DNA from: Marinobacter alexandrii
GTDB lineage: Bacteria > Bacteroidota > Bacteroidia > Cytophagales > Cyclobacteriaceae
Assembly (NCBI GenBank): GCA_039984955.1
Contig: JBDWTN010000007.1
Span: forward strand, 1,434,501 to 1,498,500
Reading direction: 5' to 3'
Length of the DNA stretch: 64,000 nt
A model generated the notes under the pieces. The model was not told where the DNA came from and did not search any database. It saw only the letters and a program-made list of their open reading frames with translations. Below are positions 45,348 to 53,257 of this stretch, one piece after another. The first letter of the stretch is position 1. Every line of letters starts with the position of its first letter. The translations under genes and the position numbers were made by a program.

Positions 45348-46382
45348 ATGCGTAAGAAGAATTTCATTGCCATTTTTCTGGTAGTATTCACAATGATGTT
45401 ATCATCGTTTGCTTTTTATACTTATCAGATCCTGTATACTCCCAATGTATTGATAGAGGAAGACGATCGCTATTTTGCAATCCCCAAAGGAACTACGTTT
45501 AAGCAATTACAGAATAAGTTAGCTGAAGAACGCATTGTTAATGAGTTAGTTTCCTTCAGTTTCCTTGCCAAACTTAAGGATCTTGACACTCAAGTGAAGG
45601 CAGGAATGTATTTGATTAAAGGGGATATGACTAACCTTGAGTTAATTAACTTATTAAGATCTGGATCGCAGACACCAATCAAATTGACTTTTTCTAATGC
45701 AAGATTACTAAACCAGCTTCCAAAAATTCTGACCTACGGCTTGGCTATAGATTCTGCAGATCTAGCTACTATTCTGCTCCATGACACCACTGCTCAGTAC
45801 TATGGATTCAATAAAGAAACTTTCATCAGCATGTTTATCCCCAATACCTATGAGGTATACTGGACATCAACACCCAAAGGATTACTAGATCGCATGAAAG
45901 CTGAGTATGATCGCTTCTGGAACGAGGAACGATTGCAAAAAGCAAAAAACCTTAATATGACTCCTGCACAAGTTTCTACACTTGCATCTATTGTGCTTGG
46001 AGAGACAAACAAAATGGATGAAGCTCCAACCATTGCTGGTGTTTACATTAATAGATTACAAAGAAGGATTCCGTTACAAGCTGATCCTACGCTCGTTTTT
46101 GCTATTGGTGACTTCAGCATCCGTAGAATTTTGAATAAAGACAAAGAGTTTGACTCTCCATACAACACTTATAAAAATAGAGGACTACCTCCTGGCCCTA
46201 TAAACCTACCTAGCATACCAGCATTGAATGCAGTTTTGAATTATGAGGATCATAATTATCTTTATTTCTGTGCCAAAGCTGATTTTTCAGGGTACCACGC
46301 TTTTGCCAAAACACTGACGGAGCATAATAAGAATGCACGTAAATTTCAACGAGCATTGAATATGGAACGAATTTATCGATAA
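45348..46382 (+). CDS. mltG: MltG, endolytic peptidoglycan transglycosylase
   Basis: A 344-residue YceG-like protein: N-terminal TM anchor (FIAIFLVVFTMMLSSFAFYTY), LysM-like domain with AIPKGTTFKQLQNKLAEERIV, then the catalytic domain with ASIVLGETNKMDEAP (catalytic Glu E219) and GVYINRLQRRIPLQADPT and YNTYKNRGLPPGPI. MltG cleaves nascent glycan strands at the cytoplasmic membrane and so sets their length. Overlaps the thioesterase gene by one base (TAATG). Typical Bacteroidota neighbourhood. Confidence 0.94.
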   Translation: MRKKNFIAIFLVVFTMMLSSFAFYTYQILYTPNVLIEEDDRYFAIPKGTTFKQLQNKLAEERIVNELVSFSFLAKLKDLDTQVKAGMYLIKGDMTNLELINLLRSGSQTPIKLTFSNARLLNQLPKILTYGLAIDSADLATILLHDTTAQYYGFNKETFISMFIPNTYEVYWTSTPKGLLDRMKAEYDRFWNEERLQKAKNLNMTPAQVSTLASIVLGETNKMDEAPTIAGVYINRLQRRIPLQADPTLVFAIGDFSIRRILNKDKEFDSPYNTYKNRGLPPGPINLPSIPALNAVLNYEDHNYLYFCAKADFSGYHAFAKTLTEHNKNARKFQRALNMERIYR

Positions 46383-46792
46383 TGTACACCCACGAGACAG
46401 AAATAAGAGTACGATACGCTGATACAGATAAAATGGGGTTCGCTTATTACGGTAACTACCCAAAATATTATGAGATCGCTCGTGTAGAAGGCTTTAGGGC
46501 TTTAGGGTTTCCATATAAAGAGATGGAGATCGGGGGTGTTGGTATGCCTGTATTATCAATGAATGTCAAATATCATGGACCTGCACGGTATGATGACTTG
46601 CTTATGGTCAAGCTGATCATCCCCGAAATGCCCCGTGCCCGAATGAAATTTCTGTACGAAATAAGAAATGAGGAAGGAAAGCTCATCAATACTGGAGAAA
46701 CTGTTTTAGCATTCATGAATATGGAGACTGGCAGGCCTGTGAAAATGCCTTTGCGAATGGAAGAATCAATTTCTCCTTTTTTCAAGGACTAA
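46382..46792 (+). CDS. Hot-dog acyl-CoA thioesterase (YbgC-like)
   Basis: A 136-residue single hot-dog domain with RVRYADTDKMGFAYYGNYPKYYEIARVE, the YbgC/4HBT signature with the catalytic aspartate in D-x-D/T-x-x-G, and GVGMPVLSMNVKYHGPARYDDLL. It hydrolyses acyl-CoA thioesters; YbgC homologues associate with the envelope Tol-Pal system, though none is present here. It is the last gene of the PPTase-mltG run and lies just before the tRNA-Ser region. Confidence 0.88.
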   Translation: MYTHETEIRVRYADTDKMGFAYYGNYPKYYEIARVEGFRALGFPYKEMEIGGVGMPVLSMNVKYHGPARYDDLLMVKLIIPEMPRARMKFLYEIRNEEGKLINTGETVLAFMNMETGRPVKMPLRMEESISPFFKD

Positions 46793-46793
46793 G

Positions 46794-46824
46794 TTTGTCT
46801 GTTTGATGAAAACTACTACTTTTG
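46794..46824 (+). promoter_or_regulatory. Candidate Bacteroidota-type promoter for the tRNA-Ser region
   Basis: TTTG at 46794-46797 and TACTTTTG at 46817-46824 are separated by 19 bases. They fit the Bacteroidota sigma consensus (TTTG, then TAnnTTTG). Transcription would start a few bases after 46828 and run through the degenerate tRNA copy into tRNA-Ser. Sequence-based call only. Confidence 0.5.
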
Positions 46825-46898
46825 CGATCCGATTTTCGTCACTATTAGTGAGTAAATTATACGAGGCTGATTGATCTAAAATCTTTTTTCCTCAGAAT

Positions 46899-46982
46899 GA
46901 GTAGCAAGCTACTCGAAGATATTTTAGAGGCGTGGCAGAGTGCCCTAGCCGGACGCGACGAATGTGGCGGACCCGCCTTGAG
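46899..46982 (+). pseudogene. Degenerate 5'-half copy of tRNA-Ser with upstream stem-loop
   Basis: A palindrome (GAGTAGCAAGCTACTC at 46899) is followed at 46926-46942 by the first 17 bases of the tRNA-Ser gene (agaggcgtggcagagtg) and then by divergent sequence that returns to CGAATGTGGCGG and CCTTGAGAAAA, similar to the CGAATGCGGCGG and TCTTGAAAA of the intact gene. The intact tRNA at 47031 is preceded by the matching palindrome GAGTAGGAAACTACTC at 46995. This is a tandem duplication of about 100 bp with a decayed first copy that has no T arm or 3' acceptor strand. Confidence 0.6.
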
Positions 46983-47030
46983 AAAAATTTAAATGAGTAG
47001 GAAACTACTCACAAGATTTTGCAGAGACCC

Positions 47031-47115
47031 AGAGGCGTGGCAGAGTGGTCGAATGCGGCGGTCTTGAAAACCGTTGTACCGCGAGGTACCGGGGGTTCGA
47101 ATCCCTCCGCCTCTG
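47031..47115 (+). tRNA. tRNA-Ser(UGA)
   Basis: Class II cloverleaf. The acceptor AGAGGCG pairs fully with CGCCTCT (47108-47114), the discriminator is G47115, the anticodon stem is GCGGT/ACCGT around the loop CTTGAAA with anticodon TGA (47065-47067), a long variable arm TACCGCGAGGTA follows, and the T arm GGGGG-TTCGAAT-CCCTC ends at 47107. CCA is not encoded. UGA reads UCN serine codons. Confidence 0.95.
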
Positions 47116-47122
47116 CATATTA

Positions 47123-47153
47123 CCCTTCATACGGACTGTATGAGGGGTTTTTT
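47123..47153 (+). terminator. Rho-independent terminator after tRNA-Ser
   Basis: Stem CCCTTCATAC (47123-47132) pairs with GTATGAGGGG (47138-47147) around a GGACT loop, followed by a run of six T. It would end the tRNA-Ser transcript. The 82 bp between it and the next start carry no other structure I can see. Confidence 0.85.
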
Positions 47154-47235
47154 CATTTTAGGGGGTCAACAAAGGGGTAAACATTTCATAATCAACCCTC
47201 CTTATCTATCTTACACCATCACTAACCTCACTACA

Positions 47236-48588
47236 ATGAAGCAATACTGTTTGATAGTACTTGTCAACTTTATTCTTGGATGTAGCACACAAACCCAAGA
47301 AGCAAGTTCGGATCAAAATACATCGGACACTTTATCCTCAGTTCAGCCTTTGGAAATTGACACTATACCTCAAACTCGAATTCAAGTGAATCTAAAGCCT
47401 GTTGTGATTCCTGAGGATAATGTTCCACAAACTGACTCCAGTCAGATTCTCATTGTACCAGTTTACAACTTTGTCCCAACTTCCGAGGCTTACGTTTTTT
47501 TGAATTTTAATGAAGGCTATTCTTATGATTCAATGACCATGGTCAAATCACACCTTGACTCTGTTGTATTCGATGATATGGAAACAAGACGACGAAGGCT
47601 TCCTATGAATAAGGCCAAGGCCTTTCTTGATCTTTCACTCTTAGACTCAATATCGATTTTCAATTATTCACACGAATTCAAATCAATGGCTCGTCTCAAA
47701 AGAGTAGAGTACTTAGATGCAAATATCACTGGGGGTTTTGTGGCTGTGTTCGATACTCCAGGATTAAAAGAATGGGAGTTATATGGAATTAGTGGAACTT
47801 CTGACTTTATAGAAGGATTCAAATCAGAGTATTTTGAAGATAAGACGCTCAATCAAGCAATTAAAGAGAAGGTTAATCCGGGAAACCTTCGAGCTTATGA
47901 TGTAACTCATGTCAACCTGCACTCCTATGGGAAAACCCTCAGTGCATACTCATGTGGTGATTATATAGATAATCATAAATCATACCTAATTGAAACAATT
48001 GGGGACCAACACGAAGTACTATTTGAGTTAGATGATGATTATACCATTTGGGACATTATCCCGATCCCAATCCAATTAAACCGATATCCTGTTTTGTTAG
48101 TACGTTTAGGTAAACCAGAGACAGATTTTATTTGGTATTTGCCAGTCATTTTTGACGGCACAAAGTATCAGTTAGCTAAGGAAAAAGTGGTTCTGTCAAA
48201 TTTTCTTGATAAAGAGGAAATCGACTCAATAAAATGTAGCAGTGATGCACTTCTCCAAGTGAATGAGAATCTCTCTAACTTGAATAAGTCTCACATCAAC
48301 CTTTTGCTAAGTACATTCTCAATAGAATGTAGAAATAATGTAGAGTATTCACAATGGAGCAATGGGCTCCTTTTTGAAGTATTGAGTACAAATTCATCTG
48401 ACTTGATTGAACTCCTTAGCAAGGATGATAATTATGATATTGATTTTATCATCAAGGAAATAGAAACACCAATCAATGATAAATATATTCCTAATGACTT
48501 GATCGCAGAAATTGACAGTACAAGTGCAGACGATCCTATAAAAACAAGAATCATCAAAGCACTTCAGGTAGCTCAAAGCAAATACTAA
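47236..48588 (+). CDS. Lipoprotein, unknown function
   Basis: About 450 residues from the ATG at 47236 (MKQYCLIVLVNFILGCSTQ). The reading frame stays open upstream to 47074, but that part crosses tRNA-Ser and its terminator, so the internal ATG with its clean lipoprotein signal (lipobox LG-C) is the start. The mature protein begins with a Ser/Thr/Gln-rich linker. The rest has two regions without recognisable motif (EWELYGISGTSDFIEG; DQHEVLFELDDDYTIWD). It heads a plus-strand operon: the next gene starts within its stop codon (TAATG). Confidence 0.7.
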   Translation: MKQYCLIVLVNFILGCSTQTQEASSDQNTSDTLSSVQPLEIDTIPQTRIQVNLKPVVIPEDNVPQTDSSQILIVPVYNFVPTSEAYVFLNFNEGYSYDSMTMVKSHLDSVVFDDMETRRRRLPMNKAKAFLDLSLLDSISIFNYSHEFKSMARLKRVEYLDANITGGFVAVFDTPGLKEWELYGISGTSDFIEGFKSEYFEDKTLNQAIKEKVNPGNLRAYDVTHVNLHSYGKTLSAYSCGDYIDNHKSYLIETIGDQHEVLFELDDDYTIWDIIPIPIQLNRYPVLLVRLGKPETDFIWYLPVIFDGTKYQLAKEKVVLSNFLDKEEIDSIKCSSDALLQVNENLSNLNKSHINLLLSTFSIECRNNVEYSQWSNGLLFEVLSTNSSDLIELLSKDDNYDIDFIIKEIETPINDKYIPNDLIAEIDSTSADDPIKTRIIKALQVAQSKY

Positions 48589-48959
48589 TGAAGAATCTTG
48601 TTAGAATATGTTCATGGTTCACTCTTATTCTTGGATCTGCTCTCGTACTTACTTCTGTCGTAATGCTATTCTCTAAGGAAATAAGTACTGCATCAGTCTT
48701 TACAGAAATATTTTTTGTTTCGGCAACAGTAATTGGATGGACAGGGAGAAAGTATGGATCAAGTGACCATTCAAATAATAAACTCTCGAAGATTTCAGCA
48801 ATTGTGGTAATTATTTTCGGCTTCCTACTGATTGTATTTATCCCAATTCTCTCCATCAACCTTTTTGGGTTTAACGATTCTTACCTTGCAATCAGGAACA
48901 TCATAATCATATTTGCCCCAATGGTAATTGTAGCAATTGCAGTCCTAAGATCGAAATGA
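48588..48959 (+). CDS. Small membrane protein, unknown function
   Basis: A 123-residue protein with about four hydrophobic segments (WFTLILGSALVLTSVVML, ASVFTEIFFVSATVIGWTG, ISAIVVIIFGFLLIVFIPIL, IIIIFAPMVIVAIAV). Its ATG overlaps the lipoprotein stop and its own stop overlaps the next start (ATGA), so it is translationally coupled on both sides. No family recognised. The operon (47236-50676) appears to encode an envelope complex. Confidence 0.6.
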   Translation: MKNLVRICSWFTLILGSALVLTSVVMLFSKEISTASVFTEIFFVSATVIGWTGRKYGSSDHSNNKLSKISAIVVIIFGFLLIVFIPILSINLFGFNDSYLAIRNIIIIFAPMVIVAIAVLRSK

Positions 48960-50296
48960 AGATATCACAACTACTTTCCTGGAAGGGTGAAATAAAAAGA
49001 AAGCATTACCTCACTTGGGGTATTATTCTATTTGCTATTAAGTACAATTTAGATCGATTAATCGCGCTAAGCTTTGATCGAAATTGGTATATCATTGACT
49101 ATTACTTGCGAGTAGATGAGTTATCCAACCTCGAAACTGGAACAACAGCATTTAATTTTTATCTCGCTTTATTAATATCCTCATTGCCATTCTTATGGTC
49201 TGGTACAGTCCTCTGCCTCAAAAGAATTCGTAATGCAAACTTGTCTCCAGCTTTAGTTTTGCTCTTCTTTATTCCCTATCTCAACTTCATACTTTTCATA
49301 GTTCTCGCTTCGCTTCCTGAGAAAAAACAAAAAGGAGAATCTAAAGAAAACTACCTGAAGCGCATGTTGCCAGACAATAAACTTGGAAGTGCACTTATAT
49401 CGGTTGGCGTGGCAGTTATCATTACTTTCATACTTGCCTTTCTTTTTGTGGAACAGATGGGTAATTATGGATGGAGTCTTTTTGTTGGTTTACCATTTCT
49501 CATGGGGTATTTATCAGTCTACTTATACGGAAGACGAAATCCGATATCATTCAAGGAAGCTTCGATGCTAAGCTTGACAGTTGTTATGGTGTTTTGTGGT
49601 ACTACATTCATCCTTGCTTTTGAAGGCATTATTTGCTTAGCCATGGGATTCCCAATCTTGTTTGTTGTTGCATGGATAGGAGCAATAATTGCATACGCAA
49701 TTCAGGATCACCATAAAGCAGCGACTTACAGCTTTCCGATCATTTTTGTTTTAATCGCTGGATTGATTGAAGCAGAAATCGAAAGTTCCCCTCCTGTCCA
49801 TTCCGTTTCGACTACAGTAATCATAGAAGCCGACAAACAATCTATTTGGAATGAATTGGTTGCTTTTTCCGAAATAGATTCTCCCAAGGAATTCCTTTTC
49901 AAAACAGGAATAGCCTATCCTACTCATGCTGAAATCATTGGTACTGGTGTAGGTGCAATACGTGAATGCCATTTTACCACCGGCTATTTTAAAGAGCCAA
50001 TAACCATATGGAATGAGCCTGAACTCCTAAGGTTTGATGTTGCCCAACAACCACCTCCAATGACAGAGTGGTCATTTCATGAGAAGCTACATGTCCCACA
50101 TCTTGATGGTTATTTTCGATCTATTGAAGGTCAATTCAAATTAATTCAAGAATCCAACGGAACTGTACTTCTTGAAGGAACAACATGGTACACGCATGAT
50201 ATTTGGCCTGGATTTTATTGGACGCTATGGTCTGACCATATACTTCACAAGATACATTATAGAGTCTTGAATCATATTAAAGAGAAGGTCGAGTGA
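48956..50296 (+). CDS. Polytopic membrane protein with C-terminal SRPBCC-like domain
   Basis: A 446-residue fusion. Residues 1-275 hold about eight TM helices and begin like DUF805 proteins (WKGEIKRKHYLTWGIILFAIKYNLDRLIALSF and FLWSGTVLCLKRIRNANLSPALVLLFFIPYLNFI). Residues about 280-446 look like an SRPBCC/START-type ligand-binding domain: STTVIIEADKQSIWNELVAF, HAEIIGTGVGAIRECHF and GYFRSIEGQFKLIQ...GTTWYTHDIWPGFYW. A similar domain is used for lipophilic ligand binding elsewhere. It overlaps the next gene by four bases (GTGA). Confidence 0.7.
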   Translation: MKISQLLSWKGEIKRKHYLTWGIILFAIKYNLDRLIALSFDRNWYIIDYYLRVDELSNLETGTTAFNFYLALLISSLPFLWSGTVLCLKRIRNANLSPALVLLFFIPYLNFILFIVLASLPEKKQKGESKENYLKRMLPDNKLGSALISVGVAVIITFILAFLFVEQMGNYGWSLFVGLPFLMGYLSVYLYGRRNPISFKEASMLSLTVVMVFCGTTFILAFEGIICLAMGFPILFVVAWIGAIIAYAIQDHHKAATYSFPIIFVLIAGLIEAEIESSPPVHSVSTTVIIEADKQSIWNELVAFSEIDSPKEFLFKTGIAYPTHAEIIGTGVGAIRECHFTTGYFKEPITIWNEPELLRFDVAQQPPPMTEWSFHEKLHVPHLDGYFRSIEGQFKLIQESNGTVLLEGTTWYTHDIWPGFYWTLWSDHILHKIHYRVLNHIKEKVE

Positions 50297-50676
50297 AGTG
50301 GCTCAAAGGGATAGTAGTTTTCATTGTGGCTGTAATTGCCTTGTACTTCGGCTATACCTCTCTAATAGTATTTGATGGAGACATTGAGAATTACAAAAAT
50401 CGAATAGAATTTGACTCGGAGAAATGGAAGAACTGGAAAGAAACGGAATCCACAATGTCCCTAAGATGGGATATGAGACATAGTTTATTAGATAAGCATG
50501 AATTAGTAGGTAGGTCAGTTTCAGAGGTTATCAAGCTACTTGGTAAGCCATCTCGTGAATCCTCCTCCGAGCTATCATACTATCTGGGAATGGCCAGAAG
50601 TGGAATTGATACTGGTTCATTGAATTTTACAGTAAAAGATGGGATTGTAACAGGTTATAGAATTTGGCAAGGGTAA
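50293..50676 (+). CDS. Membrane-anchored small protein with BamE/SmpA-like domain
   Basis: A 127-residue protein starting at a GTG (50293) inside the previous stop. It has one N-terminal TM helix (GIVVFIVAVIALYFGY) and a short soluble domain, HELVGRSVSEVIKLLGKPSRES..LSYYLG..LNFTVKDGIVTGYRIW. The Gx(S/T)-x-x-E/D-V-x-x-L-L-G-x-P pattern is that of SmpA/OmlA-like domains. Last gene of the four-gene operon; role likely in the envelope. Confidence 0.65.
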   Translation: MKWLKGIVVFIVAVIALYFGYTSLIVFDGDIENYKNRIEFDSEKWKNWKETESTMSLRWDMRHSLLDKHELVGRSVSEVIKLLGKPSRESSSELSYYLGMARSGIDTGSLNFTVKDGIVTGYRIWQG

Positions 50677-50682
50677 TATCTT

Positions 50683-50871
50683 TCATGCTGTAAATAGGTA
50701 GTAAATGATTAAGGTTAAGCCTAATAGGATAAGGACCATCAGCTTTGTACGTGACATCTTTTGATACCTCCTCCTTCGATCATAGGAATCCCTGAAGGAA
50801 TCAAAATCTCTTTGCTCCCTCATTTGACTCCTGAATAAGTTTCTTCTCGCTCTAAAGTCTCGCTTTGTCAT
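50683..50871 (-). CDS. Small basic membrane-anchored protein downstream of sigma factor
   Basis: A 62-residue protein with a very basic N-terminal half (about 14 Arg/Lys in 40 residues) and a C-terminal TM helix (KLMVLILLGLTLIIYYLF). The gene starts 20 bases inside the sigma factor gene, so it is coupled to it. Position and topology would allow an anti-sigma-like or membrane-tethering role, but it lacks recognisable anti-sigma domains. Could be a real small protein or a spurious frame; the overlap and length make me lean toward real. Confidence 0.5.
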   Translation of the reverse strand: MTKRDFRARRNLFRSQMREQRDFDSFRDSYDRRRRYQKMSRTKLMVLILLGLTLIIYYLFTA

Positions 50872-51412
50872 CTTCCTTTATCAAACGTTTCTTCAGCTTA
50901 TCTAATAAACGGTATAACCGCATCTTGGTAGCACTTACCCCAATACCCATCAAAGCACTAATCTCTTCGAAGCTACACATCTCAAAGAATTTCAACTCCA
51001 ACAACCTCAAATCATCTTCTGGAAGATCGTCCAGAAGATCAATAAGCGATTGCAGGTAGTCAGGTTTTGGCAACTGATTGATTTCTTCCCAACAATTCAG
51101 CTTGTCTTCTTCAATAACAAAAATCGGTTTTGCATCTCTGTAATGCTTCCTCAACTCATTCTGAGCTATTCTAAACAGCCATGCCCCGAACGGCTTTCCT
51201 TGCCATTCATATTTATTCAGGTTGTCAAGGGACTTGAAGAATGTCGTGGAACACAAATCTGCACTAAGTGCTTCATCATCAGTCCGACGAACAAAAAACC
51301 TAAAAAGTGAATCGTAGTATTTTTCATACAGAGGCTTAAATGCAGAGGTATCCTTCTTGGATTTTTCAATCCAGATTCGCTCTTGCTCGATATCAGCATT
51401 ATGATCTGGCAT
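50852..51412 (-). CDS. RNA polymerase ECF sigma factor
   Basis: A 186-residue sigma-70 family protein: region 2 with LYEKYYDSLFRFFVRRTDDEALSADLCSTTFFKSLDNL and FGAWLFRIAQNELRKHYRD, region 4 with LLELKFFEMCSFEEISALMGIGVSATKMRLYRLLDKLKKRL (HTH). No region 3, as in ECF sigmas. Starts at 51412, divergent from the ExbD pair with 81 bp between. No clear anti-sigma gene beside it apart from the small basic membrane protein overlapping its end. Confidence 0.9.
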   Translation of the reverse strand: MPDHNADIEQERIWIEKSKKDTSAFKPLYEKYYDSLFRFFVRRTDDEALSADLCSTTFFKSLDNLNKYEWQGKPFGAWLFRIAQNELRKHYRDAKPIFVIEEDKLNCWEEINQLPKPDYLQSLIDLLDDLPEDDLRLLELKFFEMCSFEEISALMGIGVSATKMRLYRLLDKLKKRLIKEDDKARL

Positions 51413-51493
51413 TCAATGCATTTTCTATAACAATCCAAAAATTCTGCCAAGTCACATGTGACTATTACCATATCGCGGATTGTATAAGAAAAA

Positions 51494-52048
51494 ATGATCA
51501 GATTAAAGAAGCCTAAATCAGAACCCAAAGTGTCTGCAGGATCGATGGCAGATATCGCATTTCTATTGCTGATATTCTTTCTTGTAGCAACAACACTTAT
51601 GCAAGACAAAGGCCTCATGTTGCAACTACCGCCGGATGTCCCTCCTACAGAAACACCAATCAACGAAAGAAATCTTTTCAAGATTAGAATTAACTCAAAA
51701 AATCAATTTCTCATTGAAGAGAAGGTTGTTGATGATCTACATAACCTAAAAGAAGAAATCATGGATTTTGTATTAAATCCAAACTCGAATCCTTCACTGT
51801 CTGTGTCACCAGATAAAGCCATCATTTCAATAAAAACTCAGCGTGGTACATCTTACGCAAATTTCATAGATGTATTGGATGAAGTGAAGGAAGCTTACTA
51901 CACCATGTATGGTGATCGAGTTGGACTTTCATCGAAAGAATTTAGAGCACTTGACAAGAAGAATCCATCACAAAATGAGCTTTATCTGATAGCTCGTGAA
52001 GGCCTTCCTATGAATATTTCAATTGCAGAACCTGATAAAATCAATTAA
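51494..52048 (+). CDS. ExbD/TolR family biopolymer transport protein
   Basis: A 184-residue ExbD: short cytoplasmic N-terminus, a single TM helix MADIAFLLLIFFLVATTLM with the conserved intramembrane Asp (D20 region), and a periplasmic domain. ExbD works with ExbB to power TonB/Tol-type energy transfer. It is followed one base later by a second ExbD-like gene; neither ExbB nor TonB is in the window, so partners must be elsewhere. Bacteroidota often carry such tandem exbD pairs. Confidence 0.9.
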   Translation: MIRLKKPKSEPKVSAGSMADIAFLLLIFFLVATTLMQDKGLMLQLPPDVPPTETPINERNLFKIRINSKNQFLIEEKVVDDLHNLKEEIMDFVLNPNSNPSLSVSPDKAIISIKTQRGTSYANFIDVLDEVKEAYYTMYGDRVGLSSKEFRALDKKNPSQNELYLIAREGLPMNISIAEPDKIN

Positions 52049-52049
52049 T

Positions 52050-52499
52050 ATGAGACTTAAGAAAAGAACAAAGGCTGAAACCGAAATATCCACGGCCTCC
52101 ATGCCTGATATAGTATTCCTATTACTCTTCTTCTTTATGGTATCGGCAACAATCAAGACTGAAGATGAAAAACTAAAGGTTACCATTCCCAAGGCGGAAG
52201 CAATCACGAAAGTGGAAAAGAAGTTTCTAATCCGTGAACTCCATGTGGGTTTTCCGAAAAATCAAAAGTTGGGATCAGCTCCAAAAATATCAGCAGACGG
52301 AAAATTTCTTGAACTGAACGCACTTAGTAATTGGGTGCAAGAACAAAAAACAAGCTTAGGAGAAGCATATAGTGATCAGATGATTGTTCTTCTACGTGCT
52401 CATGAAGATGTTGACATGGGAATTATTGGAGACATCCAAAGTGAACTGAGAAAAAACAATGCAAGAAAAATTCTTTACAGGACGCTGGAAGAAAGTTAA
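52050..52499 (+). CDS. ExbD/TolR family biopolymer transport protein, second copy
   Basis: About 149 residues from the ATG at 52050 (MRLKKRTKAETEISTASMPD), chosen over an in-frame ATG at 52023 inside the previous gene. The TM helix MPDIVFLLLFFFMVSATI has the conserved Asp after the Met-Pro, and the periplasmic domain is slightly shorter than in the first copy. Lies one base after exbD copy 1, certainly cotranscribed. Ends eight bases before the convergent racemase gene. Confidence 0.88.
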   Translation: MRLKKRTKAETEISTASMPDIVFLLLFFFMVSATIKTEDEKLKVTIPKAEAITKVEKKFLIRELHVGFPKNQKLGSAPKISADGKFLELNALSNWVQEQKTSLGEAYSDQMIVLLRAHEDVDMGIIGDIQSELRKNNARKILYRTLEES

Positions 52500-52507
52500 A
52501 GAGGGCT

Positions 52508-53257
52508 TTAAAGCTCTATCTTCTTAGCTTTTTTAATTGTATAGCTAAAAGCATTATAAGCTGCCTCTTTCATTAGCTCAGTATCACCGGATGTGAAGTA
52601 CTTATCCTTAACATTGCCATTGTTATCGGCTTTCAAAAGGATATGTTTAATCGAATCATAGACGGATTCAATAGGATCAATTATTTCACAATCTGCTTTC
52701 ATGACCTGCGTAAGATTTGCCCTTAATGCAGGATAATGAGTGCAAGCGAGAAGAAGACGATCGTAATCTTTTATGGGTTTTAGAATCTTTCTAATCGTAC
52801 GATCAACATCATTGCTGTGTACCTCTCCTTGTTCTACAAAAATCGAAAGCTGCTGAGCAATTCTTTGTCTCACATTCTTGCTTACCTCCTTCAAATGCTT
52901 TTGATAAAAGCGGGCTTTTATTGTTCTCCCTCCACCAATAATTGCAATGGTTTTATTAGGACTATTCTCAATAGAATCAATGGTTAGTTCTCGAATGCTG
53001 GTTAAGTTTCGATTGGATGCAACCACAGAGCTTGCTGAGTGGCATGCAGCAACAACATGTTGGGCACCATTCTCAAATAGAAAATTAACTACTTTATCAA
53101 CTCTTGCTTTAAGGACATTGAATTTTAATTTACCATAAGGGACCTCCCCTGAATCAGAAAAATAAATTATTGGAATATCGGGATAATCTCTCTTTATCAT
53201 AGACAACAAGCCAATTCCTCCAATCCCATAGTCCATTATAGCAATTGGATAATTCAT
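52508..53257 (-). CDS. Aspartate/glutamate racemase family protein (glutamate racemase-like)
   Basis: A 249-residue member of the Asp/Glu racemase fold. IAIMDYGIGGIGLL replaces the usual DSGxGG, VVAACHSASSVVA (usual CNTAS) holds the first catalytic cysteine, and LLLACTHYPALR the second. DSGEVPYGKL and the FVEQGEVH region are also typical of MurI. It would supply D-glutamate for peptidoglycan, but the altered DYG and CHSAS motifs separate it from ordinary MurI, so a second, specialised racemase is possible. It overlaps the upstream caspase-like/methyltransferase gene by four bases. Confidence 0.78.
   Translation of the reverse strand: MNYPIAIMDYGIGGIGLLSMIKRDYPDIPIIYFSDSGEVPYGKLKFNVLKARVDKVVNFLFENGAQHVVAACHSASSVVASNRNLTSIRELTIDSIENSPNKTIAIIGGGRTIKARFYQKHLKEVSKNVRQRIAQQLSIFVEQGEVHSNDVDRTIRKILKPIKDYDRLLLACTHYPALRANLTQVMKADCEIIDPIESVYDSIKHILLKADNNGNVKDKYFTSGDTELMKEAAYNAFSYTIKKAKKIEL

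Noticed and set aside
47074-47235. Upstream part of the open frame leading to the lipoprotein at 47236
   Set aside because: It overlaps tRNA-Ser and its terminator; the internal ATG with a clean lipobox is the true start.
52500-52530. Terminator between the second exbD and the racemase gene (AGAG..CTTTAAAGCTCT)
   Set aside because: Short, imperfect stem and poor T run; not supported.
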